Below are positions 13,401-23,660 of a DNA stretch of 64,000 nt, piece after piece. The position numbers and the translations under genes were made by a program. Position 1 is the first letter of the stretch. The number at the start of each line of letters is the position of its first letter. The notes beneath the pieces were generated by a model. That model was not told where the DNA came from. It worked only from the letters and a program-made list of their open reading frames with translations, and made no database searches. Source of the DNA: Nageia nagi (taxonomy: Eukaryota; Pinophyta); assembly GCA_050084985.1 (NCBI GenBank), contig JBITNC010000001.1, positions 28,272,001 to 28,336,000 of the forward strand, written 5' to 3'.

Positions 13401-16400
13401 AAACTACACTAACAAAAAAATTCAAGTATTTTAAATAGTAAATACACTTGATGCATCCAATCATTTAATAGTTATTAGAATAATAGTGGGATTTTCAGAA
13501 ACAAACACAGCTGTAGCAGTACTATGCATTTCAATTGTGATAGTAGCCAGAGAAACTGGCTTCATGACATTCTACGTGTCATCCACAAAGCCTCAGATAT
13601 TGACTATGAGGCTTAAGTTCCGTTCAAGTAATCCTTTGAACCCTTAAAAGAGTTGGTCTTTGATACCTCACCTTGTTGTTTATAAGGCTCTTTTTGACTC
13701 TTTCACACAGTAAACATCCCATGGAATCAATTTATTATGCTACTGTATATTTAAAGAAGGGACATTGCTGAATCTCCAAGCAAATAACAAATGTAACCTT
13801 GAATCTCAAATTCTGACTGCAAATGTGTTCAAATGGTTTTAAATGAATTGCTTTTCCATAATAGTTTTCACCAAGAAGCCTCATGTTGTAGTGGTCTTAA
13901 TAGCTTGATTTAATGAAATCCGTGTTTTGAACCTTTTATGCATTTTGATACTTCAAACATTCTTGCAACTATTTAAAAGAACTTTTAAGAAATCCTTCTA
14001 CATTAACCTGTTCTGCATGAAAGGGATTATTACAATTGACTTGTAAGCCCAACATTCACGCTTGCATCTTCTAATATCCTTATCCATAGAAACCTCTATT
14101 CAATTTCAGAGTATTAATATATTAATTTTCTTTTTGTAAATATATTTATTTTTATGAAATTGCCTTAATTCATCATAAGCAGGATTCTGGTAACTCACAG
14201 AATGCATTTTAAACATACTTTAATTTGCAGCTTTGAGGAAGCACTTAATCTTGCCATGAGAGGAGACTCAACACAAATTGATATGCTTGTGGGAGATATA
14301 TACGGTTAGTTTGGCATAACTTCATGTCTCTGTCTATGGTCATTATGGTAGTATATTTTGTGTATTCAACTTGTCTTTTAGATTTCAGTGATTTGCAACA
14401 TGTAGGTGTTGATCAGTATTAATGTATATTTCAAACATCTAGGCGGTGATTATATGGAGATGGATTTAGCAGCAACCACGGTGGCAAGCTCGTTTGGCAA
14501 GGTCCCTTTCTAGATCTTTCTTACTCAAACACACATGTAGGTCACAAATGTATATACAATCACTTATGGAAAATACTCACGCTATTCATTTTTAGAATTA
14601 GGGAAAAGACATAAATTGGATTCAGTAAAGAAACTCGATCAAATTTTGTTTTCCCCAATCTTTAGTAAGGAAAAACAGATGCTACATGCAACAATTTGTT
14701 ACATTTTTATGACTGGGAAATTATCAGATGTTGCTACCAATAGCCTTGAATCTGCGGTGTTTGTAATTAATTTGATGTTTACCAATATCTTGAATATTAA
14801 CAGGTATGGCCTGAAAGTTGTACTGTGTAATAGAGATAATGTTATTTATCATGATTGATTTTTTTGTTTGGCTAAAAAACATTGAATGGAATTCTAAATT
14901 TTAGCAATAACTTTGGTCATGGTATAACTAGTGGTTCAAGATATTATAATAGCTATTTGTCGACACAAAAAATAACAATGTATTAAAACATGTACAATTA
15001 ATTGTGTCTATGGAAATAAAAATAGATTAATAGCAAAATGCAATTTATAGATCTAGACACTAGGATATACAATATTTACAAGAGGAGATATAGAGAAGAC
15101 TTATTTGGAATTGGGGGATAGAAGGTAAGCTAATGAACAACTTGTCTTCTTGAAGGACGAATCTTGGTGTTCTAGAGCAAGTGAACCATAGATTGGAGAT
15201 GTGTTGGACCAAAATCAACATTTGAAACTGTTTTGAAGTCAATCTAGGTTAGGAACCAGATTGGAGCTAAGGCCCCAATACATGAGTGTTTTGGGATGTG
15301 AGGTTAGAATGTTTGTGCTTTGGGTCTAACATTGTTCTAGTGTGCCACAAATTTTGACTAACACATTCTACAATCTTTGACTTGGTTTAGATGATCTCTT
15401 GCAAATTTTTGTTGTGGTGCCTACGTATATGAATTGAGAAAAAGCTTGGAAGAATGTTGATCAATCTTGCAAAGGATATTAGCGTTAGAGCATCTTTTCT
15501 AAATTTTAAGAAATGTCTCCCATTAACAAATGGGTCTTAGCTATTTGCTTTATATAGACTTAGGGAAGTCTAATTTTGAATTCTCTTAGGTGAGAGAGCC
15601 TAAGGTGATGTGAACATGAGAATGTAAAATTAAAAGATATTATTTAAGTTAATGTTTAAAAATGACTCCAAGTGGGTCCAAAATTGACACTTTACACAAA
15701 TCAAATAAAATACTTAAATAAATACATTTTAAATAACCAAAATGCAAATTTAAGTGTCTATAGATTGCCCCATTTGGGGGTGTGGTTGAAGGAGAGAGCT
15801 CAAAACCACATGTACCAGAATTTAAAATGATTTAGAGCTTGATGAAGCCTTGTGCAACTACCCTTGCTATGATCTTGCAAGATGATAGGAGGCAAAAGAA
15901 AATATATTATGAAAAACATATGATGATCAAACCTATTGTGATATGGTAGGAGACTTGTCCTTGCTCTAGAGGTTGAAAAGGGCAAATGAAAGCATTTATG
16001 GTCATGTTCTTTCTAAGTGAAGCAAATGGTATTGATTGTCCCTTTTGCTTTGCCTCCTTAATGAATTGCAATATTCATGCTTTGGTGTTGGTGAGTTTTC
16101 TTATAAGATAAGAGATAATGCTAAAAGATTTATGATATGGTAAATAGCTTCTAACAATTTCATGATAGAGAGCCATTTCATGGACAAGATACGTTGCAGC
16201 CATCTCATGGAATAAAGCCAATGTGAAAGAAAGCCCATTCCAAACATAAGTATAGTAATCCCTAGAATCATTGGGAGAGATTGTATTACATTCCAATTTG
16301 GTATACTCCATTGTGTTCGTTGAGATCATTATTCTCGTGAGTAATTGCCAATTCTCACATGTTTTTGACAAAAAGAGTAACTTGACTAAATACTTGTAGG

Positions 16401-19400
16401 CAAGTTTTTGTAAATTTCAAGCAACTTGCAAAGAAACTTGTCGAGTACTCATGAGAAACTTGGGAACTTAAAAACTAGAATGTGAAAAACACAAGAATTT
16501 TGCACAATTGTGGGTTAAGAGGGAAAAATGTTTTTTTTTTTTCTCATTTCATCTCTCCTGCTACCCATTTAACTCTACAAGTATGCTCATGGAGGATTTG
16601 AAGGTTCATTTGTGACGTCCCATTTGAGCCAATGATCAATTGTATCATGGCCCTTTGTATTCTAGTGTTTGTTCATGTTCATGTTGTGTATGTGTAACTC
16701 AAGCAAGAGCTTATGGTCTATGGACCCCATTGTGAGCCCAATAATGGGATGTTTCCCCTTGAGTAGTGATGTGTGTTGTGATGGGTTATCCCGGATTGTG
16801 GGAATCCCAATGTGTTGTGTGTAGTTCATGGGTGATCTCGGATTGTGGGAATCCCAAGGTAGTCATGTGTCATGCATGTTGGAGGTGCACGACGGAGTGT
16901 GCCAGCATTGGGAGAACCCCACATACCCCACATTGGCTCATGAGACCTTACAGATCCCCATGTCAGCCTAGAAGGCCATTTGGACCCCACGTCAGCCTTG
17001 AGGCCTTTATGACGCCCATGTTGGCATGGTTGACTTGTTGACCCCAATGATGGATTAGAAATGGCTTGGGGTGATAACGAGGCATGATCCGTGTACATGA
17101 GAGACTATATATAGGGGATGAGACCCCACCATGAGGTACCACTTATCATACACTTTCTATACCAATCTTTATCGGGCAACAAAGTCTTAGCGGTGCTGAG
17201 CAACTATTCCTAGATGGCATCTAGAGGAGTGGCAGGGTTGGGAGCCTGACATTCTACGGCTTAGGTGGGTCACCTAGCCCATCTGGTGGAATTCCGAGGA
17301 TGAGCTTCTACCTTTATTGGTCACTAGGGTTCGAGGAGACTCCTTCACAGGAGGGGATTCAGATATCTGAGGGAGTTAGTCTAATCCTACGGTTCGGATC
17401 TATATAGAGGGTTTGGAACCCTAGTTTGGTATCTTCATTATTCATCATTGTATCTCATAGCCATATAGGCATTTAATTGTGTTTCGTATATCATTGTGTT
17501 CCATTGTATGCATGCATTGGCCCTTGTGGCATTGTGTTGTTGTTATACCATTGTATGTTCCATACATTGTGATATATTGGTGTTGGAAGCTTCATACTTG
17601 TGTTGTATTGCTTTGTATACCCATCGTTGGCATTTTTGTGTTGTGCAATTGTGTTGTGGACCAATCGTAGGGTTTGCAGGGTGTTGGAGAAGCCCTAAGG
17701 GCTGACGTTAGCATTGTGTGGCCATCTTTTAGTGTTGTGTGAGGTGTGGGGGCTTTGGGAGACCCACTTTGGTATTGTGGAGTTGTTGTGTGCCCTAGAG
17801 GGCAATTGTTGGCGTTGTGATTACATTGTGGTGTGGTTGTTTGGTGTTTGAGGGTTGCAGAAACCCTAGTGTTGATTGTTTTTAATTGAGGATAGTTTTG
17901 GATCCTCACATCATTGTTGATTCACAAAGATTCACTTTGAGCTTTTCACCATAGATTTTAAGAGATTTTGTGATTCATCCAAGAGTTTTCAATTTTCATT
18001 GTGTATTTGAAGAGGTAGGGTTTTGTTTTTTTTTTAAAGAAATTCTTTTTCTTTATTTGTTTGTTTATGGCAATGCCCATATTTGAAATGGGTATTGTTC
18101 TTTTATTCATATTTTGTAAATTCAAACTTTTTTTTCGCTTTCTTGTTTCAAAATCGACATAGTTGAAATAGATTTTTTTTGTTATTCCTTTGTGAATTCA
18201 TTAAAAATTAGGGTTTTTAAATTTTTTTCAATCAAAATTATTTTTGTTTTCTTTTCTTCAAATAGTTTTTTTTTGTTTGCACATGGCATTTGAAAATGAG
18301 GGTTATTTAAGTGCATTAGGAGGGAAAGATCTTGCTTGGAAGCATGGGAAGAAATGTGATTTTCCAAACCATGTAATTTGCATTTATTGCAAAAACCGTT
18401 ATAGAGGTTGTATTAATAGATTTAAATACTGAATTGCAAGGATACTTGGCAAAGATGTAGGGTTTTATGATGTTGTGCCCTTTGAGTTCAATAGCAAGAT
18501 TCAAGCCTTGCTTCCAAAACAAAACAAAAAAAATCAGAAAGAAAAGGACCAAGGTTGTAGTTAGAGCAAGGCTTGGGGGGAACTTTGGCTTCAATGATTG
18601 TTGAGGTTGTGAATCAATATCAACATCAAAGTCTATTTTTGGTCTACACATTTGGTCTTCGACTCTTTGGGTGGTGATAGTACAACTGTAGATAAGCAAA
18701 ATCTAATGGAGGGTTTTTTTGGTCCTCATGGAGAGGGACAACATTCCTGAATACTACAACGTGGGGAACCAGAAAATCTATGTAGCTCAAACAGTAGCAA
18801 CAAATTTTTGGCACTAGTGCAACATACCTTTTAGTGTTGCAGATAATCCTTACTAGGAGGCCATGGTGACAATGTTCAACATAGTTGTGAGAGAGATGAA
18901 GCTCCTTACGGCAAAGGATTTTAGTGGTCCTTTGATTGAGGAAGTTGTTACAAATACACGTGCCCTATTAGAGGAGCCAAAGAAAGTATGGCACAAATAT
19001 GGATGAACATTCTATCTGATGGGTGGACGATGCGAGAAATTGCACATATATCAACTTCATAGTGGCTTCAAGTAGATCAATGATCTTCATGAAGTTGGTT
19101 GACACCTCCCAAGAGATGAAAAATGCGTAGTTCCTTTTTGGATTGTTGTCTAAGTAATAATGAACAACACTTCAACTTATGTAGCTACAAGGAGACTTCT
19201 TGAGAAGTACTCCACTTTAATTTGGAGACTATCTGCAGCACATTGCATTTTCCTAATTGTTGAGAACATTGGCAAACTTTTATAGATTAAGAGTGTAGTT
19301 GAAGAAGTCATTTTGTTATCTAAAGCCCAAAACACCCAACGCTTTGGCACCGCAAATCCAACATGCAAACACTTTGTTCTTGAGCCTTGACAACTCTTGT

Positions 19401-22400
19401 GGTTGAACCAAGTCATTCTAAAATGTTTATATATTTGTCTTAGCGTCATCCAAAGCAGAATTATGTCTTATCATCTTCAGGATCATCTTTACAATTATCA
19501 TCATATCTAGATTTGTCATTTGGTTACAGCTAGAGTTTTACCTTCAAGATCACAAGCTATCTACCAACAAACCTCCAATCAACCCAGCATATAAGTTTTC
19601 TCTATATCTCTTGCGAATTTACCTAATCTTAATTGCTATACTGCATATACTTTAAATCTATTTTTCGTTCAGTAGACATAAATAAATTCAATATATTTTC
19701 ATACATTGTTCTTTATTGTGTTTACTGTAGGATATATTCAATAAACCCACCTTGTCTAAGTGGCGCATAGTTCTTAGCTGCCTCCAAACACTTGTCCCAT
19801 TGGTTTTGAAGTTCTCATCTGGTGCCTTGTTCTTACTTATCAATGGATGATTTAGGAGGACTCCATCGTTTGAGTAAAAAGTTGAGGAAAGTCTCTTAAA
19901 TGCATTCAGGATTCAATTGATCATATTCAGTGCTTCATATTATTGTCATACTGTCGTTTTGTCCCCAGTTCCATCCCTTGTTGCTAGAACTTAGTCTCCA
20001 GACTATCTATTGATCCTTCTGGATCACAAATGTTCACTAAGTTGCAAGGAATTTCTGCACAAATGTAGTGGACGAAGTGCTTAATACCACTTTTCCATTC
20101 ACGAAATACTTTAAGCAAAATGATTCATCAATAAGATTTGTCTTAGACGCATCGAAGAAGTGTGTATTGATATTAAATAGGAAGCACAATTTAAATCTCA
20201 GGCAGGTGAAATCTAAAACTCTTTTCTGATACAAAAGATTTCATTTTATAGTTATCTAGGAGGAATGCAAATAGATTACAAGACCATTAATGTTACTGTT
20301 TTTTTTATACATTTGTGTATGAATGTTCAATAGATCATCTTTAGATGGCAAATCATCATGGCTACGCAACTGCAATTCTGTTTTTTGGATTTCAGAATTT
20401 TAAAATATTCGATCAACTTTCATCTGATTGCTTGTACATAACTCTAGAGGTTTAAATTGGTTCATATGAGACTTCGTTGACCATCTAGCTTGTTAAACAT
20501 TTAGTATTTGTAAAGACATTCTATTTTTGACTATCAACACGGCTGCTTATTCACAACTTATCTTGTATTCCTAATCTAGTGAATAAATCAGCCATTTTCA
20601 AATCTCAGAGTTGAGTCACAAAAGTGATACAAGGATACCACAAATTCTTGTTCTGGGCAGTTCTATTCTCCCTGCTAAGAACTCATCGTGAGATCAATGT
20701 CCATGTATCCATCCATCCAAGGTGGCATTCCTCATGACACTGAATAAGCCATGGAGCTCGGACTGATCAAAGATTTCTTCCTTTTGCAGAATTTCCACTG
20801 GACATTCAATTTATAGTTTATTGGTTTGACCAACTTGATTTCCAGATCATAAAAGCTGAAGTTAGCAAACTTCTCGTGAAAGTAATTTGTTGAATGTGTT
20901 CATGATCAGTGTCTTTGACCAATATGTTTACTTTTTTTAGTCTATTGTGTATGTTTCAAAGCCACACATAATCGAGCATAGTTTCTGGAGTACACGTCTC
21001 TCCCCTAGTACTTGTCATGGAAAAGGAAATGCATGAAAACCCCAAGAGACTCTAGTCTTATATTGGGTAAGGCAAAAAATTGTGGGGACCCAATACTACT
21101 CACATCATCAGGCAGTTTTCTTAAATGAGTCTGTATCTCCCAAAAAACATAATAGCATTCCTTACCACTCCCAAAAAAACAGATTAGCATTCTTCTCTGC
21201 TAATTAAGATTCAGAAAAACAATTTCACAAAAATCCTTACTAAGAACATCACATTATTCCATCAATAAATCCTTTAGAAACAACAATATACATCCCACCA
21301 TTGTTTGGAACTTGACATCCATATAAAGTAAAACTGTAAAAGTAAAATCAACATTTAATGTTCTTAGATTATCACCAATGTAAGGGGTGAGAGTTTAACT
21401 TGAAACCTTCAATGTGGGTACCTTCAGACCTCATGTGTCTCCCAACTAACCTAATGTATAAGGCTTAAGTTGCTCAGATTGCAATCTCAACTATTGAACC
21501 AGTTTGTTGGAAACCATGATGAAAATTCTAAGTCTATCTTCAGCCATATCAAAAAAGGTACTACTTTGAAAGTCTAGCCTATATACTTTTTTTCCCTAGC
21601 ATTGCCTTTGGCAACCATCAAATTTATCCCTCACTGGAACTCCTTTTTTCTGTGATGAAAGCAATTTAAATTTCATTGTAAATTTTAGGTCAGGTTTATA
21701 TTTATGCAGAGATTTTAATTTCATAAAGCATCCATTCATTATGTAAGAATGTTTAGATTGATATGTGAAGACAACCTGATAGTAGGGACATTCAAATAAA
21801 GAACATAGTGTTTTCACGTTTTCATTTCTAACCTTTGATTCAGCTAGTTGAGCCAGCAAAAAGAGATGCAGCAATGAAGACACCAGAACATTTAGCAAAA
21901 GCAGTATTGCTAATGATCACAAATAACATTGGTTCACTTGCAATGTTGCATGCTCAAGCAGCAGGAGTTGAACATGTTCTGTTTACAGGCAGTTTTCTAC
22001 GTGGAAATAAAGTAAAATTTGATATAATCTTTGAGATTCAGAAGTGTGAAATTTTGACAATTTTTTTGTAAATATCTGCTTATTAAATCAATTACAAATA
22101 TTTTGTTGCAGGTAGCGGCAAGGCTATTAGCAGTAGCAATGGAATTTTGGTCCAAAGGCCTGATTAAGGTGAGACAAAAGAATCTACCACAGAAAACTAA
22201 ATAGTTATTTCTCAAGATATCCTGAGTGTGTCCATTTCTGCAATCTAATGTTTGCTTGGTAGAAATTTGTTTCATTAACAAATACATAAGAACAACATAA
22301 AGTAACGTGTTGGTGCATGTATTGTCCAGGCAATATTCTTAAGGCATGAAGGACATGCTGGAGCAGTTGGGGCAATGCTATATGTCTCGGATCCAAAATA

Positions 22401-22401
22401 A
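7480..22401 (+). CDS. PANK: Pantothenate kinase (eukaryotic type), C-terminal exons; N-terminus not in window
   Basis: The enzyme phosphorylates pantothenate with ATP, the first and controlling step of coenzyme A synthesis. Exons with GT/AG borders and matching phases: 7480-7718, 7866-7951, 9861-9902, 14231-14304, 14443-14501, 21844-22011, 22112-22168, 22330-22401 (TAA). Joined, they read LYPYLVVNIGSGVSILRVDS, then GTSLGGSTFLGL, SFEEALNLAMRGDST, DMLVGDIYGGDY, ASSFGK, ITNNIGS, FTGSFLRGN, EFWSKG and LRHEGHAGAVGA. All are hallmarks of the animal/plant PanK fold, in order. The third Gly of the usual GGG is Ser here. The first visible exon carries an unusual acidic linker of about 70 residues (DDDD twice, Gly-rich) before YPYLV. 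The ATP-binding N-terminus with DIGG and the catalytic Glu lies upstream of the window or is lost. The 7.3-kb intron at 14502-21843 is full of transposon relics. No DUF89 phosphatase domain follows, so this is a single-domain form. The C-terminal part shows no stops or frameshifts. Confidence 0.9.
10800..11480 (-). pseudogene. Unrecognised decayed coding-like stretch inside a pantothenate kinase intron
   Basis: Reading the - strand gives protein-like text in changing frames: VVKDLTTMKCRVSILGLEKS and NWEEVTKTDNAQGKLMWTW at 11085-11282, then QMPPPSRPPKETVGT and ESLEMQLAWWHNLGLEKK down to about 10810. Amino-acid usage looks like real protein, but frames switch and stops interrupt. I do not recognise the family. 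A retroelement gag or other transposon ORF is the most likely source, given that it lies in an intron next to a gag fragment. Confidence 0.3.
11829..11952. repeat. Direct repeat copy 1 flanking a gag fragment
   Basis: About 120 bp, from AACACAAACAGATGTAT through GATGATGCCAGGCCTGG to AACTATCAATGTGCTG, matches 13201-13323 at an offset of 1370 bp with only scattered substitutions. The pair brackets a gag remnant and could be partial LTRs or a segmental duplication. Confidence 0.8.
12280..13200 (-). pseudogene. Ty3/gypsy gag fragment (decayed)
   Basis: The - strand reads a chromovirus-type gag in broken pieces. ELQEMQKCLAAIEKANELWD (near 13080-13130) is an N-terminal coiled region. LDPEELIDWIAELEKYFDLE (from 12889) is the classic start of the retrotransposon gag domain, followed by IKLAITKLKG. 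After a frame break, VKDYIEEFYRLIIRARHNED and QMSRYMNGLRLAIHDEL (12393-12608) form the second half. A basic, Gly/Ser-rich tail follows to about 12280. Frameshifts and missing segments rule out function. No zinc knuckle, protease or RT follows, so only gag survives. It lies inside a pantothenate kinase intron, opposite to the gene. Confidence 0.83.
13199..13323. repeat. Direct repeat copy 2 flanking a gag fragment
   Basis: Same sequence and orientation as 11829-11952. Differences are mostly C/T and A/G changes, for example CAGGCTGATG versus CAGGTTGATG. The open - strand frame running through this copy (12941-13402) mixes gag and repeat sequence and is not one gene. Confidence 0.8.
13330..14230 (+). 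other. Intron DNA, nothing recognised
   Basis: AT-rich intron 5' of the FEEAL exon. No coding frame, repeat array or transposon motif could be read. It ends at the acceptor TTTGCAG at 14230. Confidence 0.5.
15050..15770 (-). repeat. Candidate LTR (retrotransposon), - orientation
   Basis: Read on the - strand, the unit begins TATAGACACTTAAATTTGC after a purine-rich tract (AAATGGGGCAATC) that could be a polypurine tract. It ends near CCTAGTGTCTAGATC, so the ends form a short inverted repeat as LTR ends do. Near the start, GACACTTAAAT pairs with TAAAGTGTC across AT-rich DNA to give a hairpin. A TATA-like CTATATAAAGC lies on the - strand at about 15550. A similar start is seen near 39343 and 48904. 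The exact left end is uncertain and no partner LTR is visible nearby. Confidence 0.45.
15771..16610. other. Intron DNA, nothing recognised
   Basis: No gene or clear element. If the LTR at 15050-15770 is a 3' LTR in - orientation, this would be part of that element's interior, but no coding motif was found. Confidence 0.35.
16611..17926 (+). repeat. Candidate LTR with TATA box, relatively GC-rich
   Basis: The block starts TGTGACGTCCC, a common Ty3/gypsy LTR start, and has a strong TATA box, CTATATATAGGGG, at 17105. Its base composition is clearly richer in G and C than the surrounding intron. It contains two internal tandem repeats. A 47-bp-spaced pair carries CGGATTGTGGGAATCCCAA (about 16772-16857). 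A set of roughly 28-bp units carries CCCCATGTCAGCC-type words (about 16955-17045). The right end, placed near GATTCACA, is a guess. Open frames on both strands follow the repeats and are not genes. Confidence 0.4.
18283..19400 (+). pseudogene. hAT transposase remnant with BED finger, intronic
   Basis: The reading begins at an ATG, MAFENEGYL, and gives a BED finger (DLAWKHGKKC, CIYCKNRYRGCINRFKY) up to TGA at 18432, then continues past stops and frame changes. Later pieces follow hAT order: VADNPYXEAM (18839-18867), VVREMKLLTAKDFSGPLIEE (18883-18942), ALLEEPKKVWHKYG (about 18962-19005), ILSDGWT (about 19010-19030), FIVASSRSMIFMKLVDTSQE (19054-19120) and TRRLLEKYSTLIW with AAHCIFLIVENIGK (19180-19290). 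The SDGWT and AAHC..L...IGK blocks are diagnostic of the hAT catalytic core and its insertion domain. The C-terminal dimerisation domain is missing. It is dead by several stops and indels and lies in the same orientation as the host gene, within the 7.3-kb intron. Confidence 0.88.
19401..21360. other. Intron DNA, nothing recognised
   Basis: A few - strand frames of 60-100 codons occur (for example 20037-20234) but resemble no known family and have no supporting frame continuity. The block may be further transposon remains downstream of the hAT relic. Confidence 0.4.
21365..21470 (-). repeat. Possible tRNA-derived SINE
   Basis: On the - strand the order is GGTTAGTTGGGAGACACATG (like a pol III A box), GAGGTC, then GGTTTCAAGTTAAACTC (like a B box) about 25-30 bp later. 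This is the layout of a tRNA-derived SINE head. No tail or target duplication was found. Confidence 0.35.
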
Positions 22402-22640
22402 AAAGACTTACACTATTTTCCTTGTATGATTGTTGCATTTGTAGCATGTAAGTTGCATATATCACATAAGGAGCAGCAAGTGTAACCACCAAAAACATTC
22501 AAATATTTATGATTGTGGTACCTGTTGCATAGGTGAACCCCTTATATTGTAACATGAGCAGCAAGCTAAACCATTGAAAATGTGCAAATAGTTATGATTG
22601 TGGTACCTGTTATATATTGTGAATCCTTAATATTGCGTAT
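22402..22640 (+). repeat. 85-bp tandem duplication just past the pantothenate kinase stop codon
   Basis: GAGCAGCAAG at 22471 and again at 22556 start two copies. Each contains TTATGATTGTGGTACCTGTT, at 22508 and 22593. Copies differ at scattered bases. They probably lie in the 3' untranslated region or just beyond it. Confidence 0.75.
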
Positions 22641-22899
22641 ATATTGTTATTCGTCTTCTCTGGCATATAGGGCTGGACACAAGTTGCGGTATAAATTCAA
22701 TGAATGCATAAAGAAACAATCTTCTTGTGTTTGCAACCAAGTTGGAGAACTTTTCATATCAAACGTCTATGGCGATTTAGAGGAAGGGCAATAGTTGCTG
22801 AAAGAATAAAAATTGGCTATCCAAATAAAACTCAGCAAGTATACGTTTTTCATATCACTAAACTACTTCAATTCATGGTTTGATCAATTATTTGAGGAT

Positions 22900-23660
22900 T
22901 GAGCTCCTATCTTCATATGAAGCGTGGAGGACTTGGAAAATGATCATTATGGCACTGTGGTGGTGTATTCTAATGTGTAAGGCATATACTTATGGCATAT
23001 GGTCTGTTTTGTGGTTGTTGCCCTGGTTAAAGGGGGGCCCTTCATGGTTAGCAAATATTTTAAGGAATTGATATCTTAAGTCTAAGCATTGGATGATAAC
23101 CCAAAAAACTGCAAAAGGCTGCATCAGCATGATTAGCTTGTCCACAAAAATAGGGGTGGATTGCAACCCTTGTTCGAAATCTACCCGTCAAAATAAAAAT
23201 GTGAAAATTGTTTAGCTTAAATAGATTGAATCATAATAAATGCTGGTAGTTGTTTGCTCCAAAGTTGCAAGGCAAACAATGGTGGACTTATGCGTTTTGT
23301 AGTTGTTGCCCTGTTTAATGAAGTGGCCTCCATGGCCAGCGAATATTTAAGAGGAGGACAACTTTTGCCTGAATAGTTTGTATCATGCATTCATTTTTGT
23401 GTATCCTGGTGTCTTATTTGCTGATTGCATGTTCGAAAGAGAAATATATTTTCTTCTTATAAAATGTATCAATTAAATTTATTTAGTGTCAGACTATTGA
23501 AGATATTTGATGTGTTCAAAATGAGTTCCATGCTATTCGATACATTGAGAAGCCAAAAAAAAAAATAGCATGGTCAGTTTGTTCAAAACTAAGGGTGGTT
23601 TGCAATCTTTGCTCAAAATCTACCTTTCAAAACAAAAAGATGGTGATGTCGAGCTTATTT
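22900..23660 (+). repeat. Diverged duplication downstream of pantothenate kinase
   Basis: TTTTGTGGTTGTTGCCCTGG...CATGGTTAGC (about 23007-23060) recurs as TTTTGTAGTTGTTGCCCTG...CATGGCCAGC (about 23297-23341). The GGGGTGGATTGCAACC...AATCTACC text near 23153-23188 recurs as AGGGTGGTTTGCAATC...AATCTACC near 23599-23634. Spacing between pairs differs, so indels followed the duplication. No coding sense was found. Confidence 0.6.

Larger units (their letters stand above)
7719..14230 (+). other. Introns of pantothenate kinase between the first four visible exons
   Basis: Three introns (7719-7865, 7952-9860, 9903-14230) separate the GSGVS, GGSTF and FEEAL exons. The first two hold no recognisable gene. 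A run of GAAA/GAAAG units sits near 9244-9265. At 10215-10320 the words GACTCTC, CAAGTC and CTCTGCAAG recur as a degenerate short repeat. The third intron contains the decayed reading at 10.8-11.5 kb and the gag fragment at 12.3-13.2 kb, listed separately. Confidence 0.6.

Noticed and set aside
16766-17098. Overlapping Cys/Pro/His-rich frames on both strands
   Set aside because: They follow short tandem repeats in a candidate LTR and have no family resemblance or frame continuity.
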